Notes under the pieces: generated by a model
What the model was told of the DNA's origin: nothing
Database searches by the model: none
The model's input: only the letters and a program-made list of their open reading frames with translations
Position numbers and translations under genes: made by a program
In this document: positions 1 through 9,220 of the stretch, piece by piece
How positions within the stretch are numbered: position 1 is the first letter of the stretch
Layout: every line of letters begins with the position of its first letter
Assembly (NCBI GenBank): GCA_016874095.1
Contig: VGVH01000004.1
Coordinates: 1 to 64,000, forward strand
Origin: Gammaproteobacteria bacterium
GTDB taxonomy: Bacteria; Pseudomonadota; Gammaproteobacteria; Steroidobacterales; GCA-2729495
Direction of reading: 5' to 3'
Length of the DNA stretch: 64,000 bases

Positions 1-191
1 CTGCCCCAGAGGCTGGCGTAGAACAGGTCGCCGGCGTAGTCGAAGCTCGCCTGGATCGCCGGGTCGCCCTCGGTCTGAGAAATGCCGCGGAAGTCGTAGT
101 CGGTGTAGACACCGACCGAAGCACTGACTTCGGCCCTGGCGGCCGCCGCAGCCAGCATCGCCGCGATGATGATCAGAAAACGCGCACGCAT
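1..191 (-). CDS. TorF-family putative porin, N-terminal part (runs off the window edge)
   Basis: I translated this by hand because it is missing from the ORF track. The ATG at 191 opens a clear Sec signal peptide (MRARFLIIIAAMLAAAAARA). The mature start reads VSASVGVYTDYDFRGISQTEG and continues with an FDYAGDLFYASLWG stretch. The aromatic 'Y-D-F-R-G-I-S-Q-T' pattern followed by 'DPAIQ' is typical of the TorF/Gcw_chp family of putative outer-membrane beta-barrels. Only about 63 residues are present, so the barrel itself cannot be assessed. The family is only loosely characterised and the substrate is unknown. The start is followed upstream by a GA/GG-rich stretch that can serve as ribosome-binding site. 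Confidence 0.8.
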   Translation of the reverse strand, partial: MRARFLIIIAAMLAAAAARAEVSASVGVYTDYDFRGISQTEGDPAIQASFDYAGDLFYASLWG

Positions 192-295
192 GTGATCCCC
201 CCTTGAATGGTGGTCGAAGGCGCAACGCCCACGCCCGTGGCAGCGAGTCTAGTCCCGCCACAGCATCAGAAGCAATAAACGTGCCGGGGCAGCCC

Positions 296-1075
296 CTAGT
301 TGAGCGGGATCGACCAGAACCTCGTGCGATCGGGATCGTGGGCGTGATAGACCTGCCCGATCGCATCGGGGTCATCCAGCGCCTGGACCGAGAGACGCGC
401 CAGATCGGCGCGCCGGATCCAGCTCATTGCACCGGTATCGGGCGTCAGATACACACGACCCTGAGCTTCCTTCTCCAGGAGGCCGCCCGGCCGGATGATC
501 GTGTAGGCGAGTCCGCTGGCGCGCAGGTAGTCCTCTGCGCGGGTCTTTTCGGGAAAGAGGTTCTTCAGGAATTGCTGCGCGACCCACGGCGCAGTATCCC
601 AGGAGTCGCCCGCGCCGATCACGCTAACAAGGACGTAGCGGCTGACGCCGGCGGCCTTTGCCGCGTCGATGGCGTTGCGGTTGCCCTCGAAATCGGGGCG
701 CGGCCCCTCGAGGGAACGGGCACCGAGAGTGGACACGACGGCGCGAATGCCGCCGCCGGCGAAGATCGCGGCGAAGTCCCCGGGATTCATCGCGTCGCCG
801 CGGGCGATGCGCGCGCCCGTGGATTCGGCGTCGGCGGTTTTCGAATCCGGGCGCGCCAGCACGATCACGTCGTCGCCCCTGGCCCGCAGCAGCTTCACGA
901 TCTCGAGGCCCGTCGCGCGCGTGCCGCCGATCACCAGCACCGCGCCATTGCCCGGCTGCGTCGACACGGGCGCCAGGCCGGCGTCGGCCCGGTCAGGTTC
1001 GATGCCCGACACGACGATCCAGAGGATCGCGGCTGCGATGAGTCCGAGGAACATCTTTGTCTTTGGATACCGCAT
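296..1075 (-). CDS. NAD(P)-binding atypical SDR / NmrA-like protein with N-terminal membrane anchor
   Basis: A 259-residue protein with an N-terminal hydrophobic segment (FLGLIAAAILWIVVSG), either an anchor or a signal peptide. An NAD(P)-binding Rossmann fold follows: the dinucleotide loop reads VIGGTRATG, and later segments (VSTLGA, YVLVSVIGAG, YTIIRPGGL) match atypical short-chain dehydrogenases of the NAD(P)H-binding/NmrA group. The YxxxK catalytic pair is not evident, which is normal for this subgroup, so it may bind cofactor as a sensor or act on an unknown substrate. The track start at 1108 would overlap dihydroorotase by 19 nt. I prefer the ATG at 1075, which gives a better-placed hydrophobic N-terminus. 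It is the last gene of a minus-strand run after pip and pyrC. An exported Rossmann protein would be unusual, so an inward-facing anchored topology is more likely. Confidence 0.7.
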   Translation of the reverse strand: MRYPKTKMFLGLIAAAILWIVVSGIEPDRADAGLAPVSTQPGNGAVLVIGGTRATGLEIVKLLRARGDDVIVLARPDSKTADAESTGARIARGDAMNPGDFAAIFAGGGIRAVVSTLGARSLEGPRPDFEGNRNAIDAAKAAGVSRYVLVSVIGAGDSWDTAPWVAQQFLKNLFPEKTRAEDYLRASGLAYTIIRPGGLLEKEAQGRVYLTPDTGAMSWIRRADLARLSVQALDDPDAIGQVYHAHDPDRTRFWSIPLN

Positions 1076-1089
1076 CGTATTTCGCTCGA

Positions 1090-2436
1090 TCAGCGCGCGG
1101 CGTGGCACTCGATGCGCCGGCCCGCGATTTCACCGGTGAGCCCGCCGTCGTCCCAGGCGATGACGCCGTTGACGATCGTCGTCTGGACAGTGGAACGCAG
1201 CCGTGCGCCTTCCAGCGGCGACCAGGCGACCTTGTAGAGAATGTCCTCGCCGCGGACTTCGTTGGCGGCCTTCATGTCCACCAGCACGAGGTCTGCCCAG
1301 CAGCCTTCGCGCAGGTAGCCACGATCGCGGATGCCGAAGAGATCGGCAACAGAGTGGCTGGTCTTGCGCACGACCTGCTCGATGGTGAGTGTGCCATCGT
1401 GCACGTGCTCCAGGGCCAGCGGCAACGCGTGCTGCACGAGCGGCAAGCCGCTCGGCGCACGGAGGTAGGGCTGCTCCTTTTCGCGCAGAGTGTGCGGCGC
1501 GTGGTCGGTCGCAACGATATCGAGTCGATCCTCGGCAACGGCGCGCAACAGCGCCTGACGGTCGGCGGCAGTCTTGATCGAGGGGTTGCACTTGATCAGG
1601 TTGCCGAGCTCGGCGTAGTGGGAATCGTCGAACCACAGGTGGTGTACGCAGGCCTCGCCGGTGATGCGCTTGCCGGATACGGGTCCCGGCGTGAACAGCC
1701 CGAGTTCCTTCGCCGTCGTCAGGTGCAGCACATGCAGGCGCGCGTCGTAACGACGCGCGAGCCCGACGGCGAGCGAAGACGAGCGATAGCAGGACTCCTC
1801 GTCGCGGATCAGCGGGTGCGCCGATACCGGCACGTCGTCGCCGTATTGCTCGCGCAGCCGCTGCTCGTTGGCGCGGATGAGGGTCGAGTCCTCGCAGTGC
1901 GTGGCTATCAGCAGGGGGCACTCGGCGAATATCCGCTCCAGTGTGACCGGATCGTCCACCAGCATATTGCCGGTCGATGCGCCCATGAACACCTTGACGC
2001 CGCAGGCCTGCTCGGGACGCAGCGCGCGTATCTCCTCGATGTTGTCGTTCGCAGCACCGAACCAGAACGCGTGGTTGGCACGGGCACGGCCTGCGGCTGC
2101 GAGGTACTTGTCGGCCAGTACCGTGCGGATCACCGCGTTCGGAACGGTGTTTGGCATGTCCATGAAGCTGGTGATGCCGCCGGCCACGGCTGCAGCCGAC
2201 TCGGTCGCGATATCGCCCTTGTGGGTCAGGCCCGGTTCGCGGAAATGGACCTGGCTGTCGATCATGCCGGGCAGCAGGTGCATGCCCCTGGCGTCGATCA
2301 CTCGATCGGCCGCCTGCCCCGCGAGTCCGAAGCCGATGCGCTCGATGCGCCCGGCCCGAACGAAAACATCGCCTTCGGTCACGCTGCCCTCGTTGACCAG
2401 CCGCGCGTTGACGATGAGCAGTGATGTGTCAGTCAT
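1090..2436 (-). CDS. pyrC: Dihydroorotase (amidohydrolase superfamily)
   Basis: Catalyses cyclisation of carbamoyl-aspartate to dihydroorotate in cytosolic pyrimidine synthesis. The 448-residue sequence shows the amidohydrolase landmarks: QVHFREPGLTHKGD at about 62-75, a probable carboxylated lysine K148 in GVKVFMGASTGN, H180 in THCED, H235/H238 in HVLHLTT and D311 in ATDHAPH. The first metal-binding position, usually His-x-His, is Gln-Val-His here (Q62, H64). I recall the same change in the Bacteroidetes-type subfamily with the 'DDQVHFREPGLTHK' signature, so it is probably a functional variant. The start codon overlaps the pip stop codon as ATGA, indicating translational coupling. Allantoinase or hydantoinase is less likely given the DxQVHFREPG and MPNT motifs. 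Confidence 0.9.
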   Translation of the reverse strand: MTDTSLLIVNARLVNEGSVTEGDVFVRAGRIERIGFGLAGQAADRVIDARGMHLLPGMIDSQVHFREPGLTHKGDIATESAAAVAGGITSFMDMPNTVPNAVIRTVLADKYLAAAGRARANHAFWFGAANDNIEEIRALRPEQACGVKVFMGASTGNMLVDDPVTLERIFAECPLLIATHCEDSTLIRANEQRLREQYGDDVPVSAHPLIRDEESCYRSSSLAVGLARRYDARLHVLHLTTAKELGLFTPGPVSGKRITGEACVHHLWFDDSHYAELGNLIKCNPSIKTAADRQALLRAVAEDRLDIVATDHAPHTLREKEQPYLRAPSGLPLVQHALPLALEHVHDGTLTIEQVVRKTSHSVADLFGIRDRGYLREGCWADLVLVDMKAANEVRGEDILYKVAWSPLEGARLRSTVQTTIVNGVIAWDDGGLTGEIAGRRIECHAAR

Positions 2437-3410
2437 AGGGAAGCGTAGCGGTCGGTGGCGCTGACGAGTTCGTGCACAGTACCGGGTTCGAAGGCTGAAT
2501 GCCCGGCATCGTGCACGATGCGCAGCTCCGCCGCCGGCCAGGCGCGATGCAGGTCCCAGGCGGAGGTCATCGGGCAGACGACATCGTAACGACCCTGCAC
2601 GATGACGCCGGGGATTCCCTTCAGTTTCGGCACGTCGCGCAGTATCTGGTCCGGCGAGTCCAGGAATCCGCCGTGCACGAAGTAATGAGCCTCGATCCGC
2701 GCGAGCGCCAGCGCGAAGGCATCTGCGCCGAAGCGGCCGACGGTCTTCTCCGACACCAGCAGGTGGCTGGTCGCGCCCTCCCAGATGGACCAGGCGCGGG
2801 CTGCGGCCTTCGCAACCACGGGATCATCGCCGGTCAGCCGCCGGTAAAAGGCAGAGAGCAGGTCGCCCCGCTCCTGGGCAGGTATGGGCTCGAGATACTG
2901 CTCCCAGCGGTCGGGGAAGATCTCGCTGGCACCGTGCTGGTAGAACCAGGCGAGTTCCGCTGGCCGCAGCATGAAGATCCCGCGCAGCACCAGGGCCTTC
3001 ACCCGCTCGGGGTGGGTCTCGGCGTAGACCAGCGACAGCGTGCTGCCCCATGAGCCGCCGAAGACGACCCACCGGTCGATCCCGAGTTCGCGACGCAGCT
3101 GCTCGATGTCCGCGACCAGGTGCGGGGTCGTGTTCTCCCGCAGCTCGGCATACGGCGTGCTGCGACCGCAGCCACGCTGGTCGAACAGCACGATGCGATA
3201 GCGTTCCGGGTCGAAAAAGCGCCGTGCCGACACATCGGCACCGCCGCCGGGCCCGCCATGGACGAAGACAACGGCATTGCCCGCCGGATTGCCGCACTCC
3301 TCGAAATACACCTCGTGCAGCGCGGACACGCGCATCATGCCCGAGCGGTAGGGCTCGATTTCCGGATACAGGCTCCGGAGTCCGGCAGCGCGTACGGCAT
3401 GCGGTGACAT
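2433..3410 (-). CDS. pip: Proline iminopeptidase (alpha/beta hydrolase, S33)
   Basis: Cytosolic exopeptidase that removes N-terminal proline from peptides. The sequence has the family oxyanion segment HGGPGGGAD, the nucleophile elbow GGSWGS (Ser120 from the chosen start), FDQRGCGRS just before it, the acid in GRYDVVCP and the catalytic His in DAGHSAFEPG. The 325-residue length fits bacterial proline iminopeptidases. The track ORF begins at 3479, but the extra N-terminus has no family character. I start at the ATG at 3410, which precedes the typical LYPEIEPY...G segment. The stop overlaps the pyrC start (ATGA), linking peptide turnover and pyrimidine synthesis in one transcript. The gene is divergent from the M16 peptidase gene, with about 95 bp of shared upstream DNA. 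Confidence 0.93.
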   Translation of the reverse strand: MSPHAVRAAGLRSLYPEIEPYRSGMMRVSALHEVYFEECGNPAGNAVVFVHGGPGGGADVSARRFFDPERYRIVLFDQRGCGRSTPYAELRENTTPHLVADIEQLRRELGIDRWVVFGGSWGSTLSLVYAETHPERVKALVLRGIFMLRPAELAWFYQHGASEIFPDRWEQYLEPIPAQERGDLLSAFYRRLTGDDPVVAKAAARAWSIWEGATSHLLVSEKTVGRFGADAFALALARIEAHYFVHGGFLDSPDQILRDVPKLKGIPGVIVQGRYDVVCPMTSAWDLHRAWPAAELRIVHDAGHSAFEPGTVHELVSATDRYASL

Positions 3411-3505
3411 TGCTGCGCAGTATAACGGCAGCTTCAGTGCCGGGCTTCGGGCAGACGCTGCTAGAATCGCCGACGACATCGGACTTGCCTTTCAGACGCC
3501 GAACC

Positions 3506-6220
3506 ATGCGAACCGCCGCCGCCCTGCTCCTTCTTGCCGCAGCAACCACCCACGCGAAGGACGTCGATATCCCGTTCCACCGCGAGGTCCTGGACAACGG
3601 CCTGACACTGGTCGTGCACGAGGACCGGCGCACGCCGATGGTGGAAGTCAGCATCTGGTACCACGTCGGCTCGAAGAACGAAGTGCGTGGCCGTACGGGT
3701 TTCGCGCACCTGTTCGAGCACCTGATGTTCCAGGGCACCGAGAACTATCGCGGCGAAATCATGAACGCGCTCGAGGACCTCGGGTCGCCGGAGTTCAACG
3801 GCACGACCTGGCTCGATCGCACCAACTATTACCAGACCGTGCCGAAGAACGCGCTCGACAGCGTGCTGTGGCTCGAGTCGGACCGCATGGGACACTTCAT
3901 CGGCGCGGTCACCCAGCCGGTGCTCGATGAGCAACGCGGTGTCGTCCAGAACGAGAAGCGCCAACGGCAGAACCAGCCCTACGGAAAAGTCTACGCGCAG
4001 GTGCAGGCGGGCCTGTTTCCGCCCGAGCATCCGTATTCCTGGGAAACCATCGGCTCGATGGAAGACCTCAATGCCGCGTCGCTGGACGACGTGCGCACCT
4101 GGTTCGAGACCTGGTACGGGCCGAACAACGCGGTGCTCGTCATCGCCGGAGACATCGACACGAAGGACGTCGTCGCCAGGGTCAAGCACTACTTCGGCGA
4201 TATTCCCGCGCGCGACACGCCTGCCCGGCCGGAAGCCTGGATACCCAGGCTCGCCGCGACAAAGCGCATCGCGATGACCGATCGCGTGCCCCAGCCGCGT
4301 CTCTTCATGTCGTGGACGAGCCCGCCGTGGGGCAGCGAAGGCGCGCATCACATGGCGATGGCAGTGGCCATACTCGCGGGCAACAAGAACTCGCGCCTTT
4401 ATCAGCGACTCGTATACCGCGACCAGCTGGCCACCGACGTGGAACTCGATGCCACGGCGTTCGAGATTTCCGGCATCACGAGTTTCGAAGCCTCGCCGAC
4501 GCCGGGAGTGGAGCTGGCGAAGATGGAGGCCGTGGTGCGCGAAGAGATCGAGCGCTTCGCCCGCGGCGGGCCGACGCGGCGGGAGATCGAGCGGGTCCGT
4601 GCCGAGGCGCGCGCATGGTTCCTGCGCAGCATCGAGCGCATCGGCGGCAACAGCGGCAAGGCGGCAACGCTCGCGGAAAGCGAGGTCTACGGCGGCCGGC
4701 CGGACGCCTGGAAGGACGAGATGGCGGCCATCGAGTCGGCATCCGCGGACGACCTGAAGCGGATCGTCGCGGAGTGGCTCACCGGCCCCGCGCTGGTCGT
4801 CGAGGTGCAGCCGGCGCAGGAATCGAAAGTTGCCGCGACTGGCGCCGATCGCACCGGCGGATTGCCCAGGCCCGGGCCGGCGCCGTCCGTGGGATTTCCG
4901 GCGGTGGAAAGCCGCACGCTGGGTAACGGCCTGAAGTTGCTGCTCTCTCCCCGCCCGGGCAGCGGGCTGGTCGAGCTGCGGCTCGTGGTCGAAGGCGGCT
5001 ACGCGACCGATCCGATGCCGTTGATGGGCGTCGCGAACGTCACCCTGGCCATGATGGATGAGGGCACGACGAGCCGCGACGCGCTCGAGATCAGCGACGA
5101 ACTCGCGCTGCTTGGAGCCAACCTCGGCACCGGCGCACAGCTGGATACCTCCAGCATCAGCCTGTCCGTGCCCGGCACCGCGCTGCCTGGGGCGCTGGAG
5201 ATCATGGCTGATATAGCGCGCAACCCGTCCTTCCCGCAGAGCGAACTGGACCGGCTGCGCGGTCTGTTCGAGGCGGCGCTGAAACAGGAAAAAACCCGGC
5301 CCACGTCGATGGGCCTGCGCGTGCTGCCGCAGCTGCTGTTCGGCCGCGGGCACGCGTACGCCCGGCCGCTCACGGGTACTGGCACTGAGGCCACGCTCGC
5401 CGCCATCCGCCGCGAGCACATCGTCGAGTTCCACCGGACCTGGTTCCGGCCCAACTGCGCGACGATCGTCGCTGCCGGCGACACGACGTTGGCCGAGCTC
5501 GGCCCGCTCGTCGAGCGCGCCTTCGGTGGCTGGCAGCCAGGCGAGGCGACGCCGCCCGTCATCGGACCACCGCGGCCGGCGGCCGGCAATACGTTGTACC
5601 TGCTCGACCGGCCAGGCGCCGAGCAATCGGTGATCTTCGCCGGTCAGACGCTGCCGGGCCGCGACAGCCCGGGCGATTTCGCGCTCCAATTCCTGAATAA
5701 CGCATTCGGCGGCCAGTTCTCTTCACGACTGAACATGAACCTGCGCGAAGACAAGCATTGGTCCTACGGTGCGTTCAGCATCGTGGCCGACACGCGCGGG
5801 GCGCGGCCGTTCTTTGCCTACGCCCCGGTGCAGACCGATCGCACCGCCGAGTCGCTGGCCGAGGTCCGCCGCGAGTTCGCCGACATCCTCGCCGCGCGGC
5901 CGGTGGGCGACGAGGAGTTCGCGCGCATCCAGCGCAACGAGGTGCTGGCACTCACCGGCCGCTGGGAGACCAACGCTGCTGTGGTCGGATCGCTGGCAGA
6001 GAGCGTGCGGTTCCGGCTCGCGGATGACTACTGGCAGCGCTACGGGGAGCGGCTGGCAGCTGTCACGGCCGAGGATGTCCGAAGCGTTGTCGGGAGCGAG
6101 CTGAAGCCCGATGACCTCGTGTACGTCATCATCGGCGACCGCAGCAAGATCGAACCGGGATTGAAGGCTGCCGGGTTCGGCGATATCCGCGCCATCGACG
6201 CCGACGGCGAAATCCGCTGA
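3506..6220 (+). CDS. Secreted M16 (pitrilysin/insulinase-type) zinc metallopeptidase, two-module
   Basis: A 904-residue protein with a Sec signal peptide (MRTAAALLLLAAATTHA), so it should act in the periplasm. The N-terminal M16 module carries the inverted zinc motif HLFEH (H68, E71, H72) in FAHLFEHLMFQGT, with a likely distal Glu ligand in QNEKRQRQN near residue 150. The second M16 unit (from about residue 465) has the same fold signature but no HxxEH; the equivalent site reads GVANVTLAMMDEG. Modules of this family commonly pair an active and an inactive half. The track ORF extends upstream to 3050 without family similarity, and the ATG at 3506 immediately precedes the signal peptide. A TAGAAT hexamer at 3462-3467 could be a -10 element. 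The MFS gene starts 2 bp after its stop. Confidence 0.9.
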   Translation: MRTAAALLLLAAATTHAKDVDIPFHREVLDNGLTLVVHEDRRTPMVEVSIWYHVGSKNEVRGRTGFAHLFEHLMFQGTENYRGEIMNALEDLGSPEFNGTTWLDRTNYYQTVPKNALDSVLWLESDRMGHFIGAVTQPVLDEQRGVVQNEKRQRQNQPYGKVYAQVQAGLFPPEHPYSWETIGSMEDLNAASLDDVRTWFETWYGPNNAVLVIAGDIDTKDVVARVKHYFGDIPARDTPARPEAWIPRLAATKRIAMTDRVPQPRLFMSWTSPPWGSEGAHHMAMAVAILAGNKNSRLYQRLVYRDQLATDVELDATAFEISGITSFEASPTPGVELAKMEAVVREEIERFARGGPTRREIERVRAEARAWFLRSIERIGGNSGKAATLAESEVYGGRPDAWKDEMAAIESASADDLKRIVAEWLTGPALVVEVQPAQESKVAATGADRTGGLPRPGPAPSVGFPAVESRTLGNGLKLLLSPRPGSGLVELRLVVEGGYATDPMPLMGVANVTLAMMDEGTTSRDALEISDELALLGANLGTGAQLDTSSISLSVPGTALPGALEIMADIARNPSFPQSELDRLRGLFEAALKQEKTRPTSMGLRVLPQLLFGRGHAYARPLTGTGTEATLAAIRREHIVEFHRTWFRPNCATIVAAGDTTLAELGPLVERAFGGWQPGEATPPVIGPPRPAAGNTLYLLDRPGAEQSVIFAGQTLPGRDSPGDFALQFLNNAFGGQFSSRLNMNLREDKHWSYGAFSIVADTRGARPFFAYAPVQTDRTAESLAEVRREFADILAARPVGDEEFARIQRNEVLALTGRWETNAAVVGSLAESVRFRLADDYWQRYGERLAAVTAEDVRSVVGSELKPDDLVYVIIGDRSKIEPGLKAAGFGDIRAIDADGEIR

Positions 6221-6222
6221 CG

Positions 6223-7476
6223 GTGACACCGACACCCGGGGGCTGGTTCTACGGCTGGCTGATCGCCGGTATCGCGCTGGTCGTCTATTTCTTCACCAAC
6301 GGGCTGTCGATCTTCGTCCCGCAGAATCTTGCGCCACGCCTGATGGAGACCTTCGGCGTGACTGCGGCCGAGGTCGCACGCACGTCGCTCATCACTTTCG
6401 GCGTGACGGCTGTCGTCGCACCGTTCGCCGGCACGCTGGTCGACCGCCTGGGCGTGCTGCGCGTCCTCAAGTCCGGGCTCGTTCTTCTCGGACTCGCCTT
6501 CCTGGCCTATCCGTTCGCGCGCAGCATCAGTGATCTCTACATCCTGCACGCCGTACTCGGCGTCGGGCTGGCGCTGGCCGGGTTGCTCGTCAACGTCGTG
6601 CTGCTCTCGCGCTGGTTCATCGTCCGGCGGGGGCTGGTCGTGGGAGCGCTCGCTGCCGGTTCGAGCCTTGCGGGCGCGATCCTGCCGCTGGCGATCGCGC
6701 CCTGGGCCACCGATCCCGATACCGGCTGGCGTTACGGCTACGGGGCGCTCGCCGTCGCGTTCTGGGTGCTGGCGGCGCTGCCGGGCTTCCTGCTCCTGCG
6801 GGAGAGTCCCGCGAGCGTCGGCCAGACGCCGGATGGACAGGCGCAGACTGCTGCAGTTGCGAACGATACGACCGGCGTCGGTCTCGGTCGCGCCCTCGGC
6901 AGCCGCACGCTCTGGTGCCTTGCGCTGGGCTCGGCCTGCCTGTGGTTCTCGATCCAGGCCATCACCAGCCAGCTCACGATCTTCCTCGAGCAGGAGGTCG
7001 GCTACTCGCCGCTGGAGGCCACCGAACTGTACTCGACGGTGTTCCTGCTCAGCTTCTTCGGCAAGTTCCTGTATGGCGCCGTGAGCGACCGGTTTGCAAA
7101 GCGGCATGTGATGCTCGCCGCCAGCCTGACGCTGCTGGCCAGCTGCTTCTTCCTGTTCGAACCCGCAACGCCGCTCGCCCTGACGACGAATCCCGACCGC
7201 CTGCTGGCGTTTGCGTTGCTCTTCGGCCTGGGGTTCGGCGGCAGCTTCACGATGATCCAGCTCACCGTGGTCGAGAGTTTCGGCCAGCGGGACCTGGGCA
7301 AGATCCTCGGCATCGTCATCTTCGTCGATGCGCTGGGTGGCGCCAGCGGCCCCGCCGTGGCAGGACAGCTGGCGACCAGCGACGGCAGCTATCTCGGGCC
7401 CTTCCTGCTGGTCACGGTCGTGGCCCTGATCGCGGTGGTGAACGTTCTCTGCATCCGGCCTGTCCGGGCGTCTTGA
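6223..7476 (+). CDS. Major facilitator superfamily permease
   Basis: A 417-residue inner-membrane protein with about twelve hydrophobic helices in two halves, separated by a polar loop around residues 200-225. The loop after helix 2 contains GTLVDRLGVLRVLKSG, resembling the MFS G-x-x-x-D-R-x-G motif, and the second half has the equivalent GAVSDRFAKRHVM. The opening GWFYGWLIAGIALVVYFF resembles the monocarboxylate/oxalate-formate antiporter branch (WxxV..A....F), so a small organic acid is a plausible substrate, but this is inference. Translation begins at a GTG only 2 bp downstream of the M16 peptidase stop, so the two are probably cotranscribed. Export or uptake linked to peptide breakdown is possible but not shown. 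Confidence 0.85.
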   Translation: MTPTPGGWFYGWLIAGIALVVYFFTNGLSIFVPQNLAPRLMETFGVTAAEVARTSLITFGVTAVVAPFAGTLVDRLGVLRVLKSGLVLLGLAFLAYPFARSISDLYILHAVLGVGLALAGLLVNVVLLSRWFIVRRGLVVGALAAGSSLAGAILPLAIAPWATDPDTGWRYGYGALAVAFWVLAALPGFLLLRESPASVGQTPDGQAQTAAVANDTTGVGLGRALGSRTLWCLALGSACLWFSIQAITSQLTIFLEQEVGYSPLEATELYSTVFLLSFFGKFLYGAVSDRFAKRHVMLAASLTLLASCFFLFEPATPLALTTNPDRLLAFALLFGLGFGGSFTMIQLTVVESFGQRDLGKILGIVIFVDALGGASGPAVAGQLATSDGSYLGPFLLVTVVALIAVVNVLCIRPVRAS

Positions 7477-7528
7477 TTAGGCGCGCGACGCAGGCAAAAT
7501 ACCGCCGCTCCGAGACAGAGGACGCTGC

Positions 7529-8476
7529 ATGATCCGAGCCGAATCGCTGACCCGCCGCTACGGGCCGCTGACCGCGGTCGACAACCTGAGCTTCATCGTC
7601 CAGCCGGGCGAGGTGCTGGGCTTCCTCGGCCCGAACGGCGCAGGCAAGACGACCACTATGCGGATGATCGCCGGGTTCGTGCCGCCGACTTCCGGTCGCG
7701 CCGAAATCTGCGGCTACTCCGTCGAGGAGCAGTCGCTCGAGGCCCGGCGGCGCATCGGATACCTGCCTGAGGGAGCACCGTCCTACGGGGAAATGTCGGT
7801 ACGCGATTTCCTGCAGTTCGTCGCACGCGTGCGCGGCCTGCGCGGCGACCGGCTGAAGGTCAGGGTCGACGATGTCATCGGCAGGCTGGAACTTGCCGGT
7901 GTGCTGGATCAGCGCATCGAAACCCTGTCGAAGGGGTTCCGCAGACGGGTCGGACTGGCCCAGGCCATAGTCCACGACCCGCCCGTACTCATCCTGGACG
8001 AGCCGACCGACGGACTCGACCCCAACCAGAAGCACCAGGTACGCCAGCTCATCGGCACGATGGCGCGCGACAAGATCATCGTGATCTCCACCCACATCCT
8101 CGAGGAAGTCGACGCCGTCTGCACCCGCGCGATCATAATCGCGGCGGGGCGCATCGTCGCGGACAAGACGCCCGAACAGCTGGCGCGTGATTCGCGCTAT
8201 CACAATGCGGTCACGTTGCGCGTCGAGAAGGCGTCACTCGTGCGGGACATGGCCGCGGAGCTGCGCGGCCTGGAGCAGGTCGCCAGCGTGGACATCGTCG
8301 AGGCGACGCGAACGCTCACCGTTTTCCCTAAAGCCGGTGCCAGTGTCTTCGCGGACGTGTCCGCGCTCGCGACGAGCCGCGGCTGGTCGCTGCAGCAGCT
8401 GACGCTGGAGAACGGCCGGATGGACGAGGTGTTTCGCCGCATCACCACGGAAGCTGCGACGAAAGGGGCCGCCTGA
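7529..8476 (+). CDS. ABC transporter ATP-binding protein, GldA/CcmA-like
   Basis: A 315-residue cytoplasmic ATPase of an ABC-2 type exporter. The Walker A is GPNGAGKT (34-41), the signature is degenerate (LSKGFRRRVGLAQ in place of LSGGQ), the Walker B is VLILDEPTDGLDP, and the switch His lies in ISTHILEEVD. A C-terminal extension of about 100 residues (VTLRVEKASLVRD...) is typical of the GldA/NatA/DrrA branch. Its stop codon overlaps the permease start as TGATG. The four-gene order ATPase-permease-GldG-like-DUF4340 matches the Gld-like ABC loci of Bacteroidetes and also of many non-gliding bacteria, where the substrate is unknown. Confidence 0.92.
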   Translation: MIRAESLTRRYGPLTAVDNLSFIVQPGEVLGFLGPNGAGKTTTMRMIAGFVPPTSGRAEICGYSVEEQSLEARRRIGYLPEGAPSYGEMSVRDFLQFVARVRGLRGDRLKVRVDDVIGRLELAGVLDQRIETLSKGFRRRVGLAQAIVHDPPVLILDEPTDGLDPNQKHQVRQLIGTMARDKIIVISTHILEEVDAVCTRAIIIAAGRIVADKTPEQLARDSRYHNAVTLRVEKASLVRDMAAELRGLEQVASVDIVEATRTLTVFPKAGASVFADVSALATSRGWSLQQLTLENGRMDEVFRRITTEAATKGAA

Positions 8477-9210
8477 TGGACGGGGTACGCATCATCGCCA
8501 GTCGCGAGTTCGCGGCGTATTTCGCGACACCGCTGGCCTACGTGTTCATCGTCATCTTCCTGGCGTTGATGGGCGTGTTCACGTTCTACCTGGGCGGCTT
8601 CTTCGAGCGTGGCCAGGCGGACCTGCTGCCGTTCTTCAACTTCCACCCGTGGCTCTACCTGTTCCTCGTCCCGGCCATCTCGATGCGGCTGTGGGCCGAA
8701 GAACGCAAGTCGGGGAGCATCGAGCTCCTGATGACGCTGCCGGTGACGACCACCGACGCCGTGATCGGCAAATTCGCCGCGGCCTGGGCGTTCACGGCAA
8801 TCGCCCTGGCGCTCACCTTTCCGATCTGGATCACGGTCAACTACCTGGGCGATCCCGACAACGGGGTCATCGCCGCCGCCTACCTGGGCAGCCTGCTGAT
8901 GGCCGGCGCTTTCCTCGCCATCGGGTCGTGCATATCGGCAGCGAACCGCAACCAGGTCGTGGCGTTCATCATCACGCTGGTGGTGTGCTTCGTCTTCCTG
9001 CTCGCCGGGTTCCCGCTGGTACTCGATTTCTTCAGCGGCTGGGCACCCCAGGCGGTGGTCGACACCATCGCTGGCCTGAGCTTCCTGCAGCACTTCAATG
9101 CCATCAGCAAGGGCGTCGTCGACCTGCGCGACGTCGTGTACTTCCTGGTCGTGATCGGCACCTGGCTCTACGCCACGGCCGTCGTGCTCGACCTGAAGAA
9201 AGCCGATTGA
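8476..9210 (+). CDS. ABC-2 type permease, GldF-like
   Basis: A 244-residue integral membrane protein with about six hydrophobic segments. It opens with IIASREFAAYFATPLAYVFIVIF, the REF-x-x-[YF]F-x-[ST]P-x-A-Y pattern of GldF-like permeases. The cytoplasmic loop after helix 2 reads MRLWAEERKSGSIELLMTLPVT, which is highly typical of ABC-2 permeases and is thought to contact the ATPase. It starts inside the ATPase stop codon (TGATG), and the GldG-like gene follows after 10 bp. With the ATPase it should form the transport core; the exported molecule cannot be inferred. Confidence 0.9.
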   Translation: MDGVRIIASREFAAYFATPLAYVFIVIFLALMGVFTFYLGGFFERGQADLLPFFNFHPWLYLFLVPAISMRLWAEERKSGSIELLMTLPVTTTDAVIGKFAAAWAFTAIALALTFPIWITVNYLGDPDNGVIAAAYLGSLLMAGAFLAIGSCISAANRNQVVAFIITLVVCFVFLLAGFPLVLDFFSGWAPQAVVDTIAGLSFLQHFNAISKGVVDLRDVVYFLVVIGTWLYATAVVLDLKKAD

Positions 9211-9220
9211 GGTATCCCAC

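Noticed and set aside
3461-5689. 742-residue antisense ORF opposite the M16 peptidase gene
   Set aside because: It mirrors a clear peptidase gene, has no family motifs and is rich in Arg, Gly and His as expected from a GC-rich antisense frame.
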